NCBI GenBank assembly: GCA_025062415.1 | Contig: JANXAH010000035.1 | Location: forward strand, 1 to 41,363 | Source: Anaerolineae bacterium | Lineage (GTDB): Bacteria; Chloroflexota; Anaerolineae; B4-G1; DUEL01 | DNA length: 41,363 bases | Direction: 5' to 3' | In this document: positions 32,303 through 40,186 of the stretch, in pieces | How positions within the stretch are numbered: the stretch's first letter is position 1 | Layout of the letters: each line of letters starts with the position of its first letter | The notes under the pieces: generated by a model | Told to the model about the DNA's origin: nothing | Databases searched by the model: none | What the model saw: the letters and a program-made list of their open reading frames with translations, nothing else | Program-made: the position numbers and the translations under genes

Positions 32303-32337
32303 ATAAACACCTCGTGCCTTGGCGTCTTCGTGGTTTC
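32272..32337. repeat. Inverted repeat with CACAAAGGCACGAAG arms
   Basis: The left arm AAAGACACAAAGGCACGAAG and the right arm, which reads CACGAAGACGCCAAGGCACGAG on the minus strand, match at most positions around a 15-base AT-rich loop. Sequences of the form CACCAAGGCACGAAGAC are familiar to me as dispersed intergenic repeats in many environmental genomes. It overlaps the 3' end of the membrane protein gene and lies before the phosphoesterase. Confidence 0.7.
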
Positions 32338-32355
32338 TAACTCTGGGAGGTAGAC

Positions 32356-33111
32356 ATGCGTCTGGCAGTGCTCTCCGACATTCACGGAAATCTGCTGGCC
32401 CTGGAGGCGGTCCTGGCCGACCTTCAGGCCCAGGGAACGCCCGACCTCTATTGGGTTCTGGGCGACCTGGTCGCCTTCGGGCCCTGGCCTGTGGAGACCC
32501 TGGCCCGTCTGCGGGCCCTTCCCAATGTCTCCTTTGTCCAAGGAAATACCGATCGCTACATCGTGACCGGGCGAAGGCCCGCTGCGCCAGTCCGCTCCCC
32601 GGAAGACTGGGCCCGAATGCCCGGATTCCTGGAGATGCGGGACGGGATGTTCCGCTGGGCGGTGGAACGGCTGGGCTGGGAGGAGTATCTCTTCCTGCGG
32701 GACCTCCCGACCCAGCTGGAACTGGACGTCCCCGGCTTCGGCCGCGTCCTGGCCTTCCACGCCAACCCGGTGGACGACGAGACCAACATCTTCCCAGACA
32801 CCCCCGACGAGCAGATTCGCCCCCTCCTGAAAGGAGTGGAGGCGCGGCTGATGGTCTACGGTCACACGCACCGGCCCCTGGACCGGACAGTGGACGGAAT
32901 CCGGTTGGTCAACGGTGGGAGCATCGGCTTCCCCCTGGACGGCGTCACTCAACCCGGATACGCCCTGCTGGATTTTGAGGGGAGCGCCTGCGCGGTCACC
33001 CTGCGGCGAGTCTCCTACGACCTGGAGGCTGTGGTGGCAGAACTGGAGCGGGTAGCCCACCCGGCCCGCGCGTGGCTGACCGCTATGCTGCGTCGGGGAG
33101 CCCCTGCGTAG
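32356..33111 (+). CDS. Calcineurin-like metallophosphoesterase (YfcE/MJ0936 type)
   Basis: A 251-residue two-metal phosphoesterase. The motifs are in order: LSDIHGN at the start, GDLVAFG, GNTDRY, AFHANP and YGHTHRP. It likely cleaves phosphodiester or phosphate-monoester bonds; substrates of this group are rarely known. GGGAGG stands 6 bases before the ATG. The MltG gene starts 12 bases after its stop. Confidence 0.92.
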   Translation: MRLAVLSDIHGNLLALEAVLADLQAQGTPDLYWVLGDLVAFGPWPVETLARLRALPNVSFVQGNTDRYIVTGRRPAAPVRSPEDWARMPGFLEMRDGMFRWAVERLGWEEYLFLRDLPTQLELDVPGFGRVLAFHANPVDDETNIFPDTPDEQIRPLLKGVEARLMVYGHTHRPLDRTVDGIRLVNGGSIGFPLDGVTQPGYALLDFEGSACAVTLRRVSYDLEAVVAELERVAHPARAWLTAMLRRGAPA

Positions 33112-33122
33112 AGGCGGAAAAG

Positions 33123-34316
33123 ATGGCGAGGAAAAAGAAAAAGGGCACCCATCCTCTGCTTCGTGTCGGGGTTTTCCTGATCGCCCTCGTCTCCGCGGGC
33201 GCGATGGTGGGTGTAGTCCTGCGGGCAGGAGGAGGCGCGGGAGGGATCGGCCTCTGTAGCCTCAGCGCTCCCCCGGCCCCAAAGGACGTCGCGCTGGAGA
33301 CCTATATCCAGTTGCACGCAGACGAACTGCGGCAGCCTGCCGGGACCGACGACACTCCCGTGACCTTCGTCGTCCAGCCGGGGGAAACGGCGGCTCAGGT
33401 CGCCCAGCGGCTACAGGCGATGGGCCTCATCCGGGACGCGGAACTTTTCCGCCGCTATCTCCAGTACAAGGGGATGGACGCCGGAATTGAGGCTGGAACC
33501 TACACCCTGCGCCGGACGATGACGATCCCCGAGATCGCCGAAGCCCTCCAGACGGGACACCGGCCGGAGCGGGTCCTCACCGTCCGGGAAGGGCTGCGGC
33601 TGGAGGAGGTCGCGGCCGTTGTCGCTGCACAGACGGGAATCCCAGAGGAAGAATTCCGAGACTTTGCGACGACGGGCTGGCGGGCTTCCGACCTTCCGGT
33701 CAAATACGGCTTCCTGAATACCCTGCCGCCCAAAGCGACGCTGGAGGGCTTCCTTTTCCCGGAAACCTACCGATTGCCGGAGAAAGTCACCCCTTACGAC
33801 GTGGTGGCTCGGATGCTGGCGACTTTTGACGCGCGGGTGACGGAGGAGATGCGCCTGGCGGGGGCCAACCAGGGGCTGACCCTCTATCAGATGGTCACCC
33901 TGGCCTCTATTGTGGAGCGAGAGGCAGTGATTCCAGAGGAGCGCCCCATTATCGCCAGTGTCTTCCTGAACCGCCTGCGGGAGGGCTGGCTTCTGGGCGC
34001 CGATCCCACTGTCCAGTATGCGCTGGGATACGACGAAAAGACGGGGAGTTGGTGGCGGCGGCTCTATTTTGACGAACTGGGCATCACTTCCCTGGCCGAT
34101 ATAGATCACCCGTACAATACCTACCGTTATCCGGGCCTTCCGCCAGGGCCTATCTGCAGTCCGGGGCTGGCCTCTATTCAGGCTGTCGCCTTCCCCGCCC
34201 AGACTGAATATTTCTACTTTATCGCCGACTGCCACAAGAGGGATGGCAGCCACCTCTTCGCCCGTACTGAGGCGGAACACAACGCTAACTACGCATCCTG
34301 CGGTGGCGCGCCGTAA
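33123..34316 (+). CDS. mltG: Endolytic murein transglycosylase MltG
   Basis: A 397-residue inner-membrane enzyme that cuts nascent glycan strands and so ends their growth. A short basic start (ARKKKK) precedes a TM helix (about 13-34), a LysM-like segment (FVVQPGETAAQVAQRLQAMGLI) and the YceG catalytic domain, with the catalytic Glu in LASIVEREAV and DPTVQYALGY downstream. ATG 33123 is preferred over the track's 33072, which overlaps the previous gene; GAGGCGGAAAAG precedes it. Its presence with RodA and MinCDE nearby fits a wall and division neighbourhood. Confidence 0.95.
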   Translation: MARKKKKGTHPLLRVGVFLIALVSAGAMVGVVLRAGGGAGGIGLCSLSAPPAPKDVALETYIQLHADELRQPAGTDDTPVTFVVQPGETAAQVAQRLQAMGLIRDAELFRRYLQYKGMDAGIEAGTYTLRRTMTIPEIAEALQTGHRPERVLTVREGLRLEEVAAVVAAQTGIPEEEFRDFATTGWRASDLPVKYGFLNTLPPKATLEGFLFPETYRLPEKVTPYDVVARMLATFDARVTEEMRLAGANQGLTLYQMVTLASIVEREAVIPEERPIIASVFLNRLREGWLLGADPTVQYALGYDEKTGSWWRRLYFDELGITSLADIDHPYNTYRYPGLPPGPICSPGLASIQAVAFPAQTEYFYFIADCHKRDGSHLFARTEAEHNANYASCGGAP

Positions 34317-34337
34317 CCTGAAAGGGCAAGGCGGTGA

Positions 34338-34400
34338 GAGGTATGGAGTAGGGAGTATGGAGTATGGTGTAGGGCGTAGGGAGACGGGAGTCGGGAGGGC
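34338..34400. repeat. GTATGGAGTAGGGA periodic repeat at the truD start
   Basis: The stretch has imperfect units such as TATGGAGTAGGGAG, TATGGAGTATGG and GTAGGGCGTAGGG, followed by GGGAGTCGGGAGGG. It lies between mltG and the conserved part of truD, and the likely truD ATG and its Shine-Dalgarno sequence fall inside it. Confidence 0.7.
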
Positions 34401-35628
34401 GGCGGGCGGCGGGAGTCGGGCGGGAGGAGGGGGTGGAGGGCGTTTGCGTCTGAAGGTTGGTCCCGAAGATTTTATTGTGGAGGAGGTCCTTCGGCCTCTG
34501 GAAGGCAAAGGGGAGGGGAAATCCGGTGGGCCCTGCGTCCTTTACCGGGTCCAGAAGCGGGCCACCACGACGCTGGAGGTGCAGGCCCGGATGGCTCGCG
34601 CCCTCCGTCTTCCCCGGTCTGCTGTCTCCTTTCCAGCGCTGAAGGACCGGGATGCGGTCGCGGTCCAGTACGCGACGGTGCGGGCCGGGGCGCTGCGCGC
34701 CCCGGCCCGCATAGAGGGCCCCGGCTTCGTTGCGGAACGGATAGGCTCCCTACCCCACCCCCTCTCCCCCGCCGACCTGGCCGGAAACCGCTTCGCCATC
34801 ACTGTTCGGGACCTGAGCCGCGAGGAGGCGGAGGCCCTGGGCCAACGGCTGGAGAGAGCCGCCGCAGAGGGGATTCCAAATTATTTTGACGAACAGCGTT
34901 TTGGCTCCCGGACCGCAGCGGGGGATTTCCCCGGCCGCCGGATTCTCCTCCGGGATGCGGAAGGTGCCCTGCGGGCTCACTTGGCCGAACCCCAGGCCGG
35001 AGATCCGCCCCAGGTCCGAGTTTTCAAACAGGAAGTAGCACAGCACTGGGGGGACTGGCACTATCTCCTGAATATTGCACCCCGGCCCTCCAATTTCCGC
35101 TCCGTCCTCACCTTTCTCTGCGACCACCCCACCGACTTCCGCCGGGCGCTGAACCTGGTCACCCCGCGGCTTTTGAGCCTGTATCTGGCCGCGTATCAAT
35201 CGCGGCTCTGGAACCGCATCGCAGCCCGATACCTGACGGTTCTTCTGGGAAACCCTGAGGAGTTTCTGGAAATTGCGGGAGAGCCTCTGCCCCTGTTCTC
35301 CGGGATGGCCAGCCGGCTCCCTGCGGGCCTGGCGGTGTTGCTCCCCCACCACCAGGCCCGCTACGAGGAGCCCCTACTGGCGAAAATCGTCGCCGACGTC
35401 CTGGCGGCGGAGGGGCTGACGGTCTCCGACCTGAAGCCCCGGCTGCTGGAGCGGGCCTATCTCTCCCGCGGGGAACGCGCCCTGGGTCTTTTTCCGAAAG
35501 ACTCGGAAGCCTCGGAGCCCCTTCCCGATGAACGATTTCCGGGGCGATGGAGCGTGAGGCTGCGATTTACCCTGCCGCCCGGTTCCTACGGAACTCTGGT
35601 GATAAAGGCGCTGAAACGTATCGCCTGA
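34357..35628 (+). CDS. truD: tRNA pseudouridine(13) synthase TruD
   Basis: A protein of about 423 residues that makes pseudouridine at position 13 of tRNA. The conserved part starts at RLRLKVGPEDFIVEEVL. The catalytic region is ALKDRDAVAVQYATV (catalytic Asp in KDRD), followed by GNRFAITVRDL and NYFDEQRFGSR. The C-terminal TruD insertion domain is complete. The start is uncertain: ATG 34357 lies in a periodic repeat and has GGAGTAGGGAGT before it, while the track start at 34243 overlaps mltG. With ATG 34357 the first 30 residues are simple Gly-rich sequence unlike other TruD. Confidence 0.88.
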   Translation: MEYGVGRRETGVGRAAGGGSRAGGGGGGRLRLKVGPEDFIVEEVLRPLEGKGEGKSGGPCVLYRVQKRATTTLEVQARMARALRLPRSAVSFPALKDRDAVAVQYATVRAGALRAPARIEGPGFVAERIGSLPHPLSPADLAGNRFAITVRDLSREEAEALGQRLERAAAEGIPNYFDEQRFGSRTAAGDFPGRRILLRDAEGALRAHLAEPQAGDPPQVRVFKQEVAQHWGDWHYLLNIAPRPSNFRSVLTFLCDHPTDFRRALNLVTPRLLSLYLAAYQSRLWNRIAARYLTVLLGNPEEFLEIAGEPLPLFSGMASRLPAGLAVLLPHHQARYEEPLLAKIVADVLAAEGLTVSDLKPRLLERAYLSRGERALGLFPKDSEASEPLPDERFPGRWSVRLRFTLPPGSYGTLVIKALKRIA

Positions 35629-35764
35629 GGCCGGATGGAATGCCCCGCGATAGATCTGCTCATCTGGCCGCGGGAGCGACCAAGGGCTATGCAGAAATGC
35701 TGCGGCAAAAGGGCCAAAGTTGGGGGGAAGGCCAGGGAGAAAATGAGGGGACACAGGTGGAACG

Positions 35765-36874
35765 ATGGGTGAAGACAAATGCTCCGACCGCATTGCTCGC
35801 CTTCAGCAGGAGATGGAACGCCGAGGGCTGGACTGTCTGGCGCTGGTGCCCGGAGCCAACCTGCTCTACCTGAGCGGCCTCTCCTTTCACCTGAGCGAAC
35901 GGCCCATTGTCGCGCTCTTCCCGGTGGATGCGCCCCCGGCCATCGTGCTTCCCGCGCTGGAGGAGCCGAAACTCCAGTATGCGACATGCCGTTTTCAGGT
36001 CTACCCGTATACGGATGAGGAGGGACCGACGCAGGCCTTCCAGCAGGCCTGCGCGGCGCTGGAATTGGCCGATGCGCGCATCGGGGTGGAGGAACTCCGA
36101 ATGCGAGTTATGGAGGCCCGGCTTCTGGAGCGCTACGCTCCTGGCTGCTCCCTGGTTCCAGCGGATGCGGTGATGGCCGCTCTGCGCATTTGTAAAGACG
36201 CCGACGAAGTCGGGCGTATCCGGCGGGCCGTCGCAGTGGTGGAGGGAGCCCTGCGCGCCGTCCTCTCCCAGATTCGCATCGGGATGACGGAGCGGGAGGT
36301 CGCCGGGCTCCTGATGGTGGAAATCCTCCGCGGCGGCGGGGAGGGTGTACCCTTTGAACCCATCGTCGTCTCCGGGCCCAACGCCGCCTCTCCCCACGCC
36401 GTTCCCACCGATCGCCCTCTCCGTCCCGGCGAGACCATCATCATAGACTGTGGAGCGGTTGTCGGGGGCTACATCTCCGACATCACCCGTACCATCGCGT
36501 TGGGCGGACTTCCGGAGGAGATGGTTCGGGTCTACGAGGTGGTGCGCCAGGCCAACGAAGCGGGGCGCGCCGCCGTCCGGCCCGGCCGCCCGGCTCAGGA
36601 AGTAGACCGGGCGGCCCGCGCCGTCATCGTCCGCGCTGGCTATGGCGACCGTTTTCTTCACCGAACCGGCCACGGCCTGGGGCTGGAGGTTCACGAGCCC
36701 CCCTACATTGTGGAGGGGAACCGAGAGCCCCTGCGGACGGGGATGGTCTTCACCGTAGAGCCGGGGGTCTATCTGCCTGGCCGGGGCGGTGTCCGGATTG
36801 AAGACGATGTCCTGGTCCTCCCGGACGGCGCGGAGACGCTGACGACGTTTCCCCGGGAACTGCTGGTGCTGTAA
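35765..36874 (+). CDS. M24 family Xaa-Pro aminopeptidase
   Basis: A 369-residue cytoplasmic peptidase that removes N-terminal residues before proline. The N-terminal creatinase-like domain (about 8-140) is followed by the pita-bread domain (about 145-365). The metal ligands are all visible: Asp in IIDCGAVVGGYISDITRT (two), His in GHGLGLEVHEPP, Glu in FTVEPGVY and Glu in VRIEDDVL. AGGTGGAACG precedes the ATG. The gap before it (35629-35764) holds nothing I recognise. Confidence 0.93.
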   Translation: MGEDKCSDRIARLQQEMERRGLDCLALVPGANLLYLSGLSFHLSERPIVALFPVDAPPAIVLPALEEPKLQYATCRFQVYPYTDEEGPTQAFQQACAALELADARIGVEELRMRVMEARLLERYAPGCSLVPADAVMAALRICKDADEVGRIRRAVAVVEGALRAVLSQIRIGMTEREVAGLLMVEILRGGGEGVPFEPIVVSGPNAASPHAVPTDRPLRPGETIIIDCGAVVGGYISDITRTIALGGLPEEMVRVYEVVRQANEAGRAAVRPGRPAQEVDRAARAVIVRAGYGDRFLHRTGHGLGLEVHEPPYIVEGNREPLRTGMVFTVEPGVYLPGRGGVRIEDDVLVLPDGAETLTTFPRELLVL

Positions 36875-36877
36875 CGC

Positions 36878-36906
36878 TTGCCCTATCTTCCAAATTGTGG
36901 TACACT
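36878..36906 (+). promoter_or_regulatory. Promoter of trpS
   Basis: TTGCCC and TACACT are 17 bases apart. Transcription would begin about 27 bases before the ATG. The layout matches the promoters at 11497 and 31802. Confidence 0.65.
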
Positions 36907-36939
36907 TTTTTGCGATAACCCGGTTCGGAGGACATGGGA

Positions 36940-37926
36940 ATGAGCGAAAAGAAAGGCCGCGTTTTTTCCGGCGCCCGGCCAACGGGCCGCCAGCACTTGG
37001 GCAACTACCTGGGCGCGATCCGGAACTATGTCGCCCTGCAGGACGACTACGATTGTATCTACTGCGTCGTGGACCTCCACGCCCTGACCACCCTGCGGGA
37101 TACGGAGTACCTGCGGGAGTGGACCTACGAGATGGTCCTGGACTGGCTTGCCGCGGGCGTAGATCCCAACCGGGGGACCATCCTCTTTGTCCAGTCCCAC
37201 GTCCCTCAGGTGACCGAACTGCATACCCTGCTTTCTATGGTCACCCCGCTGGGGTGGCTCCTCCGTCTTCCTACTTTTAAAGAAAAAGTCCGGCAGCAGC
37301 CGGATAACGTTAACTACGGCCTGGTGGGCTACCCCGTCCTGATGGCGGCGGACATTTTGCTGTATAAGGCCGACACGGTTCCTGTCGGAGTGGACCAGGC
37401 CCCCCATCTGGAGTTCACCCGCGAGATTGTCCGGCGGTTCAACGCCCATTTTGGCCCCGTCCTGGTGGAGCCCCAGGCGAAATACACGGACTTTCCGAAG
37501 GTGCTGGGGATTGACGGCCAGCAGAAGATGAGCAAGTCGCTGAACAACCACATTGAAATCGCTGCATCGCCGGAAGAGATTCGCCAGCGGGTTATGCAGA
37601 TGGTCACGGATCCCCAGCGGACCCACCGACACATCCCTGGCCGTCCGGAGGTCTGCAACGTTTTCTCCCTGCATCGCTTCTTCTCGCCGAACGAGGTGGC
37701 CCAGATAGACGTGGACTGTCGGACGGCGGCGATCGGGTGTGTGGATTGCAAGAAGATTCTGGCCCGGAACCTGGCCGACTACTTTGCCCCGTTCCGGGAG
37801 CGGAGGGCTGCACTGGCGGCGGACCCCAACCTGGTCTGGGACATCCTGGCCGAAGGGGCTCGCCGCGCGTCGGTCATTGCGCGGCAGACCATCGCCGAGG
37901 TACGCGCGGCGATGGGACTTCCGTAG
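36940..37926 (+). CDS. trpS: Tryptophanyl-tRNA synthetase
   Basis: A 328-residue class I synthetase that charges tRNA-Trp. The HIGH-like motif is PTGRQHLGNYLGA and the KMSKS motif is QKMSKSLNN. VDLHALTT and DQAPHLEFTREI bind tryptophan. ATG 36940 is preferred to 36934 because GGAGG stands 8 bases before it. The cysteine pair in GCVDCKK is typical of shorter bacterial forms. It is followed by Dtd 36 bases later. Confidence 0.95.
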   Translation: MSEKKGRVFSGARPTGRQHLGNYLGAIRNYVALQDDYDCIYCVVDLHALTTLRDTEYLREWTYEMVLDWLAAGVDPNRGTILFVQSHVPQVTELHTLLSMVTPLGWLLRLPTFKEKVRQQPDNVNYGLVGYPVLMAADILLYKADTVPVGVDQAPHLEFTREIVRRFNAHFGPVLVEPQAKYTDFPKVLGIDGQQKMSKSLNNHIEIAASPEEIRQRVMQMVTDPQRTHRHIPGRPEVCNVFSLHRFFSPNEVAQIDVDCRTAAIGCVDCKKILARNLADYFAPFRERRAALAADPNLVWDILAEGARRASVIARQTIAEVRAAMGLP

Positions 37927-37962
37927 AGGAGTATTGCGGCCCTTCTTAATAACGGAGGGGGA

Positions 37963-38400
37963 ATGCGCATCGTCGTTCAGCGAGTTCGGCAGGCCAGGGT
38001 ATCGGTCAACGGCGAGACCGTCGCGGCCATCGGGCCAGGCGTCGTTGTACTGGTGGGCGTGACCCACAGCGATACACCGGAGGAGGCCCGCTGGCTGGCC
38101 CAGAAGGTCGCCGGCCTGCGGATTTTTGAGGACGCCGAGGGAAAAATGAATCTGGGCCTGCTGGACGTGGGAGGTGAAGCGCTGGTGGTCTCCCAGTTCA
38201 CCCTCTACGGCGACGCCCGCAAGGGCCGACGGCCATCTTTTACAGAGGCCGCCCCCCCCGAAATTGCCGAACCCCTGGTCCAGCGCTTCGCTGAGGAACT
38301 GGCCGCCGCAGGCGTCCCCGTCCAGACGGGCATTTTCGGGGCCCATATGCTGGTGGAAATTCACAACGACGGTCCGGTCACTATTCTCCTGGAGCGGTAG
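37963..38400 (+). CDS. dtd: D-aminoacyl-tRNA deacylase
   Basis: A 145-residue protein that removes wrongly attached D-amino acids from tRNA, a fitting neighbour for TrpS. The motifs are complete: MRIVVQRV at the start, [17 protein letters not shown] with the catalytic Thr, and NDGPVTI at the end (the GP-cis-Pro motif, here GPVT). GGAGGGGG precedes the ATG. Confidence 0.96.
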   Translation: MRIVVQRVRQARVSVNGETVAAIGPGVVVLVGVTHSDTPEEARWLAQKVAGLRIFEDAEGKMNLGLLDVGGEALVVSQFTLYGDARKGRRPSFTEAAPPEIAEPLVQRFAEELAAAGVPVQTGIFGAHMLVEIHNDGPVTILLER

Positions 38401-38416
38401 CCGCGGTCTGAGTCCG

Positions 38417-39085
38417 ATGGAGCAGGACGTTCTCATCAAGGGAACGCGCGAGGGGCTGCTGATAGAACTGGGGGAAGGGCCCTGGGAGAGACGGCTGGAG
38501 GCACTGGACCAGCGGTTGCAGAAAGGGGCCACTTTCTTTCGGGGCGGCCGCGCAGCGCTGATCGTGGGAGACCGCCCCTTAGGCCTGGACCAAATTCAGC
38601 AGGTCCGGGACCTGCTGGCCCGCTACGAGGTGGACCTCTGGGCCGTGGTGGGGACCGCCGACGCAACGATTCTGGCCACGGTCCGTGCGGGGCTCTCCCC
38701 TCACCTGACCTCCAGGCCTGCTCCAGCGCCCGCAAACGTCCCTCCATCAGAAACGGTCGGGGGCCTCGTCCTTATGCGGACCCTTCGCTCCGGGCAGCGG
38801 GTAGAGCATCCGGGGGATGTTGTCGTTATCGGAGATGTCCACGCCGGAGCGGAGATCATTGCAGGCCGCCACGTCGTTGTCTGGGGAAGGCTCCACGGGG
38901 TTGTCCATGCCGGTGCGGCGGGAGATGAGAACGCCGTCGTCTGCGCGCTGGACCTCTCCCCGACGCAACTCCGCATTGCGGACCGCATCGCTCGCTCTCC
39001 GGAGGAGCGTCGCCGCCGGCCCGTGCCGGAGATGGCCCGGATCCGCGAGGGGCAAATAGAGGCCATCCCCTGGCACAAACAGTAG
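38417..39085 (+). CDS. minC: Septum-site-determining protein MinC
   Basis: A 222-residue inhibitor of FtsZ polymerisation. The N-terminal domain (about 1-100) is short and diverged; the C-terminal beta-helix domain (about 115-220) is clear, with TLRSGQRVEHPGDVVVIGDVHAGAEIIAGRHVVVWGRLHGVVHAG and IADRIARSPE, quoted here only in part as landmarks. The start ATG 38417 is chosen since the track start 38174 lies inside dtd. The Shine-Dalgarno site is weak. It is 26 bases ahead of minD. Confidence 0.93.
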   Translation: MEQDVLIKGTREGLLIELGEGPWERRLEALDQRLQKGATFFRGGRAALIVGDRPLGLDQIQQVRDLLARYEVDLWAVVGTADATILATVRAGLSPHLTSRPAPAPANVPPSETVGGLVLMRTLRSGQRVEHPGDVVVIGDVHAGAEIIAGRHVVVWGRLHGVVHAGAAGDENAVVCALDLSPTQLRIADRIARSPEERRRRPVPEMARIREGQIEAIPWHKQ

Positions 39086-39111
39086 TTCAGATTCCGGTCC
39101 GAAAGGGGCAA

Positions 39112-39906
39112 ATGATGGGCGCACGAGTGGTGACGATTACCTCTGGCAAAGGAGGGGTGGGAAAGACCACCGTCACGGCAAACCTGAGCGTGGCGCTGGC
39201 GATGCGTGGTCAACGGGTCGTGGCGATAGACGCGGACATCGGCCTGCGCAACCTGGACGTGATGCTGGGGCTGGAGAACCGTATTGTCTACGACCTGGTA
39301 GATGTGGTGGAGGGGCGATGCAGGCTCCGGCAGGCCCTGGTACGGGATAAGCGGCTGGAGAACCTTTTCCTGCTCCCCGCCGCTCAGACACGGGATAAGA
39401 GCGCTGTCCGCATTGAAGATATGGTGCGCGTCTGCGAGGAATTGCGGGAGTCTTTTGACTTTCTGCTGATAGACTCCCCTGCGGGGATAGAGCATGGCTT
39501 CCGGACTGCTCTCGCTCCCGCCGATGAGGTTCTGATTGTGACCAACCCAGAGGTTGCAGCGGTGCGGGATGCAGATCGGGTCATCGGCCTTCTGGAGGCG
39601 GAGGGGAAAGGACCCGCCCGGCTCATCATCAATCGGTTGAAGCCCGATCTGGTCCGGCGGGGGGATATGCTGGACACGGCAGCGGTCATAGAACTGCTGG
39701 CCATAGACCTGATCGGGATCATCCCGGAAGACGAGGCGGTCATCACAGCGGCCAACACGGGCCGACCCGTTGCGTTCAGCGACAACAGTCTGGCGGGCCG
39801 GGAGTTTCACAATATCGCCCGTCGGCTGCTGGGAGAGGAAGTCCCGTTCGCTCCCCTGAAGGAGCCCGGTTTCCTGGAACGTCTCTTTCGCCGCATCCTG
39901 GAGTGA
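39112..39906 (+). CDS. minD: Septum-site-determining ATPase MinD
   Basis: A 264-residue ParA/MinD ATPase. The deviant Walker A is SGKGGVGKTTVT, with DADIGLRNLDVMLG and LLIDSPAGIE after it. The C-terminal helix FLERLFRRILE is the membrane-targeting sequence. Two ATG codons stand in a row (39112 and 39115), behind GAAAGGGG. It recruits MinC to the membrane and is driven off by MinE. Confidence 0.97.
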   Translation: MMGARVVTITSGKGGVGKTTVTANLSVALAMRGQRVVAIDADIGLRNLDVMLGLENRIVYDLVDVVEGRCRLRQALVRDKRLENLFLLPAAQTRDKSAVRIEDMVRVCEELRESFDFLLIDSPAGIEHGFRTALAPADEVLIVTNPEVAAVRDADRVIGLLEAEGKGPARLIINRLKPDLVRRGDMLDTAAVIELLAIDLIGIIPEDEAVITAANTGRPVAFSDNSLAGREFHNIARRLLGEEVPFAPLKEPGFLERLFRRILE

Positions 39907-39916
39907 GGGAGAAACG

Positions 39917-40183
39917 ATGAAACTTCTGGAGAAGTTGCGCCATCGGGAGCCGCCCAGCGGAGAGGTCGCCCAGGAGCGACTGCGCCTCATTCTGGCCCAC
40001 GACCGGGCCAGCATCTCCCCCGGCCTGCTGGAGGTCCTGAAGGACGAAATCATCGCCGTTATTTCCCGCCACATTCCGATAGACCCGGAGGGAGTCCAGG
40101 TCACGTTCACCGAGGGCCCGCGCGTTCACCGCCTGGTGGCCGACATCCCGCTGCGCTCTCGCCCCAGAGGGTGGCGGGAATAA
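39917..40183 (+). CDS. minE: Cell-division topological specificity factor MinE
   Basis: An 88-residue partner of MinD. The N-terminal MinD-binding segment is ERLRLILAHDRA and the C-terminal dimer domain has IPIDPEGVQVTF. GAGGGAGAAACG precedes the ATG. The presence of MinE indicates pole-to-pole Min oscillation instead of a static DivIVA system. It is 10 bases after minD and 3 before the SEDS gene. Confidence 0.96.
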   Translation: MKLLEKLRHREPPSGEVAQERLRLILAHDRASISPGLLEVLKDEIIAVISRHIPIDPEGVQVTFTEGPRVHRLVADIPLRSRPRGWRE

Positions 40184-40186
40184 GCG

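Noticed and set aside
36883-38532. Minus-strand ORF of 549 residues
   Set aside because: It is antisense to trpS and dtd, whose motifs are complete.
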